A stretch of 64,000 nt of DNA from Salvator merianae. Taxonomy: Eukaryota; Chordata; Lepidosauria; Squamata; Teiidae. Below are positions 58,701 through 64,000 of the stretch, in pieces; position 1 is the first letter of the stretch; every line of letters starts with the position of its first letter. The DNA lies in the NCBI GenBank assembly GCA_003586115.2, contig QVOM02000025.1, positions 81,152,879 through 81,216,878 of the forward strand. The letters run 5' to 3'. Position numbers and translations under genes: made by a program. The notes beneath the pieces were generated by a model. The model did not search any database. It was not told the origin of the DNA and worked only from the letters and a program-made list of their open reading frames with translations.

Positions 58701-59921
58701 TTTGTTACACTACGTCCAGGTGGTGACAAAACCTATATTTTGGTTAGTCTTGCTAAGATTTATATTGTTTTCTTTCAGTTAATGCCTTTTATCTTTTTGC
58801 ATATTACTTTTACATAGTTTTTAACTGGGCAGTGACTGTAAATAATCTAATCTAATCTAATCTAATCTAATCTAATCTATCTTTTCTGATCGCTTGAAAT
58901 GTTTCAATGATATACAGTTGTATTTTATTATTAGAAGCCATTCTACCTGAATGACTGTAATATTCCACTTAGCATGCAAGCAATATCATTTTCACATTGT
59001 TCTGATGTTATTGCAGGGTTGTCAGAAGCTGTAGAAAACCTGCTAAACATCAGATATACCTGTTTCGGTTTTTTTCAGCTTTTTCTATGGCTAGGTTAAT
59101 TGGTTTGGCAATTCCTGTGGCCAGCATGATGCCAAGAGCTATTCCAGTACTGTCAGTTTTGGGAGGTAGAATCACATTTTAGCTGATTTTGAAGAAATAC
59201 ATTGTAATGTCTATAGAATCATACCAATTGTTTAAATTTGTATACTGTCCTCCACCAAAATACCAGGCTGGTGAATAAGTGCAAACAACAGGTGAAGTTC
59301 ATAAAATCCCTTAAAATAGATTTAGGATAAAAACGTAAACTGGACACACTAGTGTCAAAGATCTAAAAGAAAAGAAAAATGTTTATAACCAGAACAATTG
59401 CACGCATGCTTGGAAGAAGCTGATTATGTAGACCCATTTCAATGTGGCTTCAAGACTGGTTATAGCACTGAAACCACCTTGGTCACCCAGGTTGATGACC
59501 GAAGAAGGACAGAAGGCATGCAACCCTGTTGGTTCTTCTGGATTTCTTAGTGGCTTTTGATATCATCAATAGTTCTGGAAAGGCTGCAGAGTTTGGGAGT
59601 TGGAGGCTTGGAAGCATCACACTGTGGTGATTCTTCTCCTATCTCCAAGGCCAATGCTAGACAGTTATGGGAGATTCTTTCTCAACATCCTGGGAACACA
59701 CCTGTGGGGTTCCTCAGACACTGATCTTATCTCCCATGCTCAGTTGTAAGAAATTCTAATTTTCAGGTCTGGCAAGGAAAGAGGTTTAGTAGCAAAGCCT
59801 TCTTCACAACAGTACCTTCCCGTAAAAAACTGAAATGCAGTCAAAGGTACTCACCTGAGATGAGATCAAAGCTGCAGGCAAACAGCATGAGAGTCAATCC
59901 TATCACTATCAACCTCTTCAT
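55763..59921 (-). CDS. CXCL13: CXC chemokine, CXCL13-like (4 exons)
   Basis: This is a secreted CXC chemokine, a chemoattractant ligand for G-protein-coupled receptors. The joined exons on the minus strand are 59921-59855, 57156-57021, 56933-56850 and 55775-55763: 300 nt, or 99 codons plus stop. Residues 1-22 are a signal peptide (MKRLIVIGLTLMLFACSFDL). Cys35-Lys-Cys37 is the CXC motif; Cys62 and Cys78 complete the two disulfides. EIILTLRN and WKVCVNPKVMWVKEL match the beta-2/beta-3 strands and the C-terminal helix. No ELR precedes the CXC (ERG instead), so it belongs to the ELR-negative class. Introns fall after the signal peptide (phase 1), after EI (phase 2) and after the helix (phase 2), the standard chemokine pattern; the fourth exon matches the CXCL9/10/11/13 structure. 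CXCL13 is chosen mainly because the gene lies tail-to-tail with CNOT6L, as in mammals. Orthology to other CXCL members was not tested. Confidence 0.85.
55776..56849 (-). other. Chemokine intron 3; one unidentified open frame
   Basis: Lies between exons 3 and 4. A plus-strand frame at 56356-56634 (92 codons) contains a small internal duplication (TTGCATAAGCTTCAAA twice, giving CISFK twice). It matches nothing I know and has no splice context, so I do not call it a gene. Confidence 0.4.
56850..56933 (-). CDS. CXCL13: CXC chemokine exon 3 (third strand and C-terminal helix)
   Basis: The acceptor is ACTTGCAG, with GTATTA as donor. It encodes ILTLRNNWKVCVNPKVMWVK and ELIKALTN, with the fourth cysteine in V-C-V-N-P, then W-V and an amphipathic helix. 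Without splicing, the frame would run on for about 65 unrelated codons, so the donor at 56849 is favoured. Confidence 0.9.
57021..57156 (-). CDS. CXCL13: CXC chemokine exon 2 (CXC motif)
   Basis: The acceptor reads CTGCATGCAG and the donor AT|GTAAGT. It encodes residues 23-67: a short N-loop, then GCKCLKNTSSAFSPKQIKSL, QVIPSGIRC and QNTEI. The spacing C-x-C-(24)-C and the IPSG turn are hallmarks of CXC chemokines. Confidence 0.92.
58124..58338. mobile_element. Foldback hAT-like element (215 bp)
   Basis: The left end CCAGTCACACCTAAGTTTTA with ATCCAGCTT and its inverted partner AAGCTGGATTAAAATTTAGG with TGTGACTGG are nearly identical over about 27 bp. Flanks ACCCTGGG (58116-58123) and ACCCTGTG (58339-58346) agree at 7 of 8. 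Confidence 0.75.
58843..58880. repeat. TCTAA microsatellite
   Basis: Seven tandem TCTAA units (AATCT phase) in chemokine intron 1. Confidence 0.9.
59395..59750 (+). pseudogene. L2-type LINE reverse-transcriptase remnant
   Basis: Broken translation reads EADYVDPFQCGFKTGYSTET then LLDFLVAFDIINS and SWEHTCGVPQ, matching L2 reverse-transcriptase blocks in order. A second scrap, PFQSGFITGYSTQT-like, is at 60440-60510. Confidence 0.65.
59855..59921 (-). CDS. CXCL13: CXC chemokine exon 1 (signal peptide)
   Basis: The start ATG is at 59921-59919. The exon encodes 22 residues, a basic N-terminus (MKR) followed by the hydrophobic core LIVIGLTLMLFAC, and ends S-G|GTGAGT in phase 1. An upstream TATA box leaves a short 5' UTR. 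Confidence 0.88.
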
Positions 59922-59960
59922 GATGGTTGTACCTTGATGGTTACAGCAAGTGCAATTTGG

Positions 59961-60046
59961 GGGGGAAAATTCCAGCATCTCTTTATAACAAGCCTGAAAA
60001 AGGGGAACTAGCATATCCTACTGTACGTTTAGAGAAAAGAAAAAAC
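59961..60046 (-). promoter_or_regulatory. Chemokine core promoter (TATA box, kappaB-like site)
   Basis: On the minus strand TATAAA lies at 59987-59982, about 60 nt before the ATG, so transcription would start near 59955. A GGAAAATTCC-type kappaB-like sequence (nine of ten consensus positions) lies at 59964-59973 between TATA and start. A purine-rich stretch at 60031-60046 (AGAGAAAAGAAAAAAC on the plus strand) resembles interferon-response elements but has the wrong spacing. Only the TATA box is convincing. Confidence 0.55.
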
Positions 60047-60855
60047 TCCCACATCAAATAAATCTTCCCCAAGCATTATTTCTTCCTCAGTTATCTAAAT
60101 AAAGAAATAGAACTTAAGAGTCAAAATGGAAGTGATGTAAGCATGAAACAGAAGATTGGCGACCTTTGTTAAAACAAGCATTTGTGCAAAACTCCTCTTC
60201 CTTTCAAGTGAAATTTGCATAAGATGGTTACTGCAAAAATTCAGTGTTGAAAGACTACCTGATTTACATGCAGAATAGCACACTTTTGATCTTAGCTATG
60301 TCATCGGAAAATGGTAACAGCCATGGCAAATCATTTCCATATTGTTGTTGTCAAAAAAGCTGCTTGGATGTGACCACACCAGCTGAGCTTGGGGACATCT
60401 CTACTTTTACTTAGCAATTCAGCCACAGGCATGATTGATGGAAATGTATTATATAAACCCATTTCAATCTGGTTTCATAACTGGTTATAGCACCCAAACT
60501 GCCTGGAAAGAACAGGTGTGAAACTTGGAAGTGCTCCTAGATGCATCACTATTACTTAAAGCACCACTGATAGCTTTTGCCAGGAGAACCAATTTCCATC
60601 TTCAGCTGGTTCTCCAGATTTGAATCTTCTTGGCCAGAGACAAGTTGGCCAGAGTAACCCTTATCCTGGTCATCACCAGTTTAGTCTAATATATTATAAT
60701 GTGCTCTGTGTGAGCCTCCCCTTGAAGATGGTTCAGAAGGTGGAAACACAGCAAAAAACTGTATCTATACTGCTGATGTGTCTCTAACTGGACATATATC
60801 TCACTGGTCTCGCAAGATCTACATTAACTTTGTATATGTTTCCAAACCCAATCTA
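60047..60855. other. Upstream of chemokine gene, no gene seen
   Basis: AT-rich non-coding sequence with an L2 scrap (CCCATTTCAATCTGGTTTCA near 60460). Confidence 0.4.
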
Positions 60856-61346
60856 GGGCCCTTTCCACACTGCCCCTTACTCTGGAACAAATTTGTGATA
60901 ATAGGCCAAACATCTGCATTGGATGAAGTATGGACTGAGCTGAGGTGCTAAAAATTGTGCCCGAATCTGATATAGTTGTAGACCTCAGGGATAATATACC
61001 AGATCATGAAGACATGCAGTTGGCATGCTACTGTGGTCTGATAGAATATGGGGGACCCTTTTTGGCAGCACCCGAGGAAGCATTGCTGGAATCGGTCCGC
61101 TGCAAAAATGACTAGGCTGGAAACTCTGAAAGTTGGGAATTTTGTTCCCAGCCTTCAGAGCCTCAGTGTTGCCTCTGAGGAGTCTCCAAAGGCAGCAGCA
61201 AGGGCTGGAGCAGGCCAGGCTATCTGAATGGGAATAGCTCTGTCCCACTCCAGAAGGAACCCGCCCCAGTTTGGGACAGGTTGCTTGTTCCAATATGGAG
61301 CAGCCTGCCCCATCCCAGAACAATAGATATGAGTGTGGAGAAGATC
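60856..61346. mobile_element. Harbinger-like foldback element (about 490 bp)
   Basis: The left end GGGCCCTTTCCACACTGCCC and the right end GAGTGTGGAGAAGAT are inverted partners; CTA lies next to both ends as a possible trinucleotide duplication. Frames of 112 and 159 codons overlap it but lack protein character. Confidence 0.5.
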
Positions 61347-61349
61347 TAA

Positions 61350-63645
61350 GGTTGACTTAAAAAGTTCTAAAGGGTCTGTTGCCACCCATCTGAAGAAGCA
61401 CCTTCTACCATAAATACCTGCCCAACAGGTGAGATCAGCAGGGAAAACAGTCCAAAGCCTGAAGAGCAGCAGTCTGCACAAAGGTCTTCTGTATGGCAGC
61501 CTTGAGCCTGTGGAGTAGCCTCCCCTCTGAAGCCCGCCAGCACCTACACTGTCTATGTTCCAACACCTGGGCCCCATCCAGATAGGGGGAATATAGCGCC
61601 ATTTTGGTGCAGCTGTGGTTCTTAATGATTTCATTTCTACTCAACAGGCTAAGATGCAGGGGTTCGCAGCTCAGTGTCGCTTTGTTAGTTGTTGGGCCCC
61701 TCTAGTTGAAGCAGCTACTTGCCACCGTAGCTTTCGTCCAAATTCTCCTGTCTCTCCTCTTTCCTTAAGTGCAAACTGGTGGCCTGATTCCCCCACTTCA
61801 CCCTCACTTAAGGTTCCTTTTTTTATTGATTATACTTCGCCTCTCAGAGTTATAAACTCCTTTGTAATTAGTGGGCAAATTTCTGTTGGTTTCTAATTTA
61901 CAACACTGCTAAGTGCTCTTATTTTTGTATATGTTCTTATTTTGTATAGTTGGTTGTTAAATATTTTTTTTTTAAAAAGGTTGCATTTAATTTTGTACAT
62001 GACAATTGATGCTTATGTGGTATAGTAATTTAGAAAAATTATCAGAAATAGAAATGTAATACATAGTGAGGAAGTCAGTGATTCATGTTGCTTCTCAATT
62101 TGTTTACTAATTGGTAGGGTTAGGAAAGTAATTCATTTCATTTGCACATAAACACATATTTGCAGTATACCAATAGGCAAACTCAAATTCAAGTGTTCTT
62201 AGAAACCTGCACTTCTCTTAAATTTATAATGCTGGTTTCTAACCAGAACATATTTAAAGAAGGACACACTTGGAGGGGGGAAATGTTTATGAAAAGCTGT
62301 CTACTTTATTAATGAAAACTCAAGCCAAAATGTTACGGAGGAAAATTGCTTGCAAAAATTAAGATCAAATACAAAAATAGGAAGAACTTTTGCCAAGACC
62401 AATCAAAGCAAAACAAAAATGACCAAGTTCAAAAATAAATGGAACATTATGAATTTTGACTGGAAAACTGTGAGAAACAGCATGCTATAAATTCAGCTGT
62501 CTGCTATTATTTGCTTCTTTAAGATGTTTATATACACTTCCCATTTAATTTTTTAAAATCCCAAATTGTTATTAAATGAATGTTAAAAACTGGATGGAAT
62601 AAGAAAAACAGGTAGCCGTTGTTCTGATTCTTTCTCTTAAACTAAAAATGGCTCCATCTAGCAACCTCTTTGAAATTTCTCACTATGCTTTTAAACATGT
62701 ACAATTCTAGCCAACCTCAGAAAGAAGCCTATAATCCGCCTTGTTGGGGCAGGTTGAAGCATTCCACATGCTAAAGCTGAAATCTGGCCAAAGAGGAGAT
62801 TGGGAGATGCAATACTATTTGGGGTGCACTACTGCCCCCTGACAAGTTAAGTTGTGGGCATAAGAATACTGTACAAATTTCTCTCACCCTGATCTCACCA
62901 TTGGCTGGGTTGGCACTCCCTGCCTGGAGAATGATGGGAAAATGAAGTTCATTTGCCACCCTCCCAATCAGACAAGAGTTTTCAGTGTGTCACCTTGCAA
63001 GGAAGGTCATGGAGTTCCTTCTCCTGCTCCTCTGCTGAGGTGATTTCCATCTCCAGAGGAGGGGTTCACGGACGCCTCTCCTCAAGGGGACCCCATGAAT
63101 GACCCCAATTCCCTATCTGGTCTTAATCACACCAGACCTGCTTTTCCCAAATCTGCTGTTCTCCCAGTGTTAGGCATAGGTAAAGGCAGTTCCAAGTTCT
63201 CAGTGAATCATGGCTTGATGGTATCATAACAAGCTGGAACGAGCCTGTTGGAGTTTCTTCTTTGTCTTTAAAGAGTAGGAGAAAAAAGTTTTTTAACTCT
63301 TTTAGTGAAATGGCATGTTTATAAAAGCTCCTGACAAAGACCACGGGGAAAAATGTGTTGAGCACATTAAAAACTTTCTGGATCTATTGTGTTTAAGACA
63401 TTTTGTGAGATTTCTTTCACCTCAGCACTTTTGAGGCTTTTGACCTCTCTTCTACATTTTTTCGTCACTGAATTGCCATCCGCTTTCTTTTACTTCTCAC
63501 AATTTGATGGGTCCACATATACCTCTTTTAACCTTTCCCAAAGTTAGTGGGAAGAAGGTCGTGGTCATAATTCTTTAAGAGCATTAAAAGTTGCTCCATT
63601 CATATGGGAGAACCTGTGGCAACCCAAGATGTGTCCAACTCCCAT
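61350..63645. other. No gene seen
   Basis: 61370-61640 may be a LINE fragment on the minus strand (GACCCTTTAGAACTTTT wording). The rest is AT-rich without exons or named repeats. Confidence 0.4.
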
Positions 63646-63647
63646 TA

Positions 63648-63775
63648 TGGCTGTATCCAGACCTAAAATGTGGGATTTTCCTGGCACTATATTGGGATTG
63701 TCACATGTATCTGTGGCAATCCCAGCCTGCCCCTGGGATATTGGGTTGAAATCCCAGCATATCGCTATTCCAGGA
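63648..63775 (-). mobile_element. Foldback element, same family as 55246-55405
   Basis: Reverse complement CCTGGAATAGCGATATGCTG, CCCAATATCCCAGG, GCCACAGATACATGTGACAA and AGGTCTGGATAC aligns block by block with 55267-55400. It abuts the LINE copy that starts at 63778. Confidence 0.5.
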
Positions 63776-63777
63776 AA

Positions 63778-64000
63778 AAGAACATAAGAGGAGCTCTGGT
63801 GGATCAGGCCATAGCTCGTCTCACACAGTGGTCCACCAATTGCCAATGGGCATTCTCAAGAAGAAGACAAAGGGAAAACCTTCACCTGCTCTCAACTCCC
63901 TGCAAATGGACTTTAGAGGCATCCTGCCGGTCTCTCCAGCCTGGAGGCAGCACCCAGGCATCCATTGTAGTAGCCATTGATACATACGACCTACATGAAT
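63778..64000 (-). repeat. CR1-type LINE fragment running off the window
   Basis: AAGAACATAAGAGGAGCTCT with GGTGGATCAGGCC, then CTTTAGAGGCATCCTGCCGG, is the third copy of the repeat at 37057 and 42540. It continues past the window edge. Confidence 0.65.

Larger units (their letters stand above)
57157..59854 (-). other. Chemokine intron 1
   Basis: A 2.7-kb intron. It contains a palindromic element at 58124-58338, a TCTAA microsatellite at 58843-58880 and an L2 relic at 59395-59750. A 90-codon minus-strand frame at 57253-57525 is unassigned and lacks chemokine features. Confidence 0.6.

Noticed and set aside
61155..61634. 159-codon minus-strand frame
   Set aside because: Overlaps a Harbinger-like element and adjacent repeat; no domain seen.

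Overview
This is vertebrate nuclear DNA: AT-rich, with exons separated by kilobase introns and dense interspersed repeats. The repeat mix (CR1-type and L2-type LINE 3' ends, old L1 pieces, many short inverted-repeat DNA transposons, a tRNA-derived SINE) and the divergence of the proteins from mammals point to a non-avian reptile, most likely a squamate. The group is inferred from repeat character; I could not run a search.

Two genes are supported. (1) CNOT6L, the CCR4-type deadenylase subunit of the CCR4-NOT complex, lies on the + strand at 24351-43964 in 11 coding exons. All exon phases join without error into 550 codons. An upstream exon, not found here, would add five residues and give 555, which is the mammalian CNOT6L length as I recall it. 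All three catalytic residues are present. (2) A small CXC chemokine gene lies on the - strand at 55763-59921 in four exons, and single-frame ORF calling cannot show it. The exons give a signal peptide, a C-K-C motif, four cysteines, the conserved chemokine exon phases and a short basic tail (99 codons). It is tail-to-tail with CNOT6L, which is where CXCL13 sits in mammals, so I call it CXCL13-like.

Layout: 1-24340 is the 5' intron or upstream part of CNOT6L and holds no coding exon I can support. It contains a complete 270-bp Tigger-like element, a decayed L1, several foldback elements and a LINE with a transposon nested inside it. 24341-43964 is the CNOT6L coding part; its introns carry two similar CR1 3' ends, an L2 reverse-transcriptase remnant, a SINE and hAT-like elements. 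43965 to about 46100 is the likely 3' UTR and includes an almost perfectly palindromic 209-bp hAT-like element. 46100-55540 is intergenic, with foldback elements, L1 and L2 ends, and a hAT-like element carrying 349 consecutive T. 55541-60050 is the chemokine gene with a TATA box. 60050-64000 is repeat-rich upstream sequence.

The two genes do unrelated jobs: mRNA poly(A) shortening in the cytoplasm and secreted immune signalling. Their adjacency is a matter of conserved gene order, not of a shared pathway. I found no rRNA, tRNA gene, CRISPR array or bacterial-type system.
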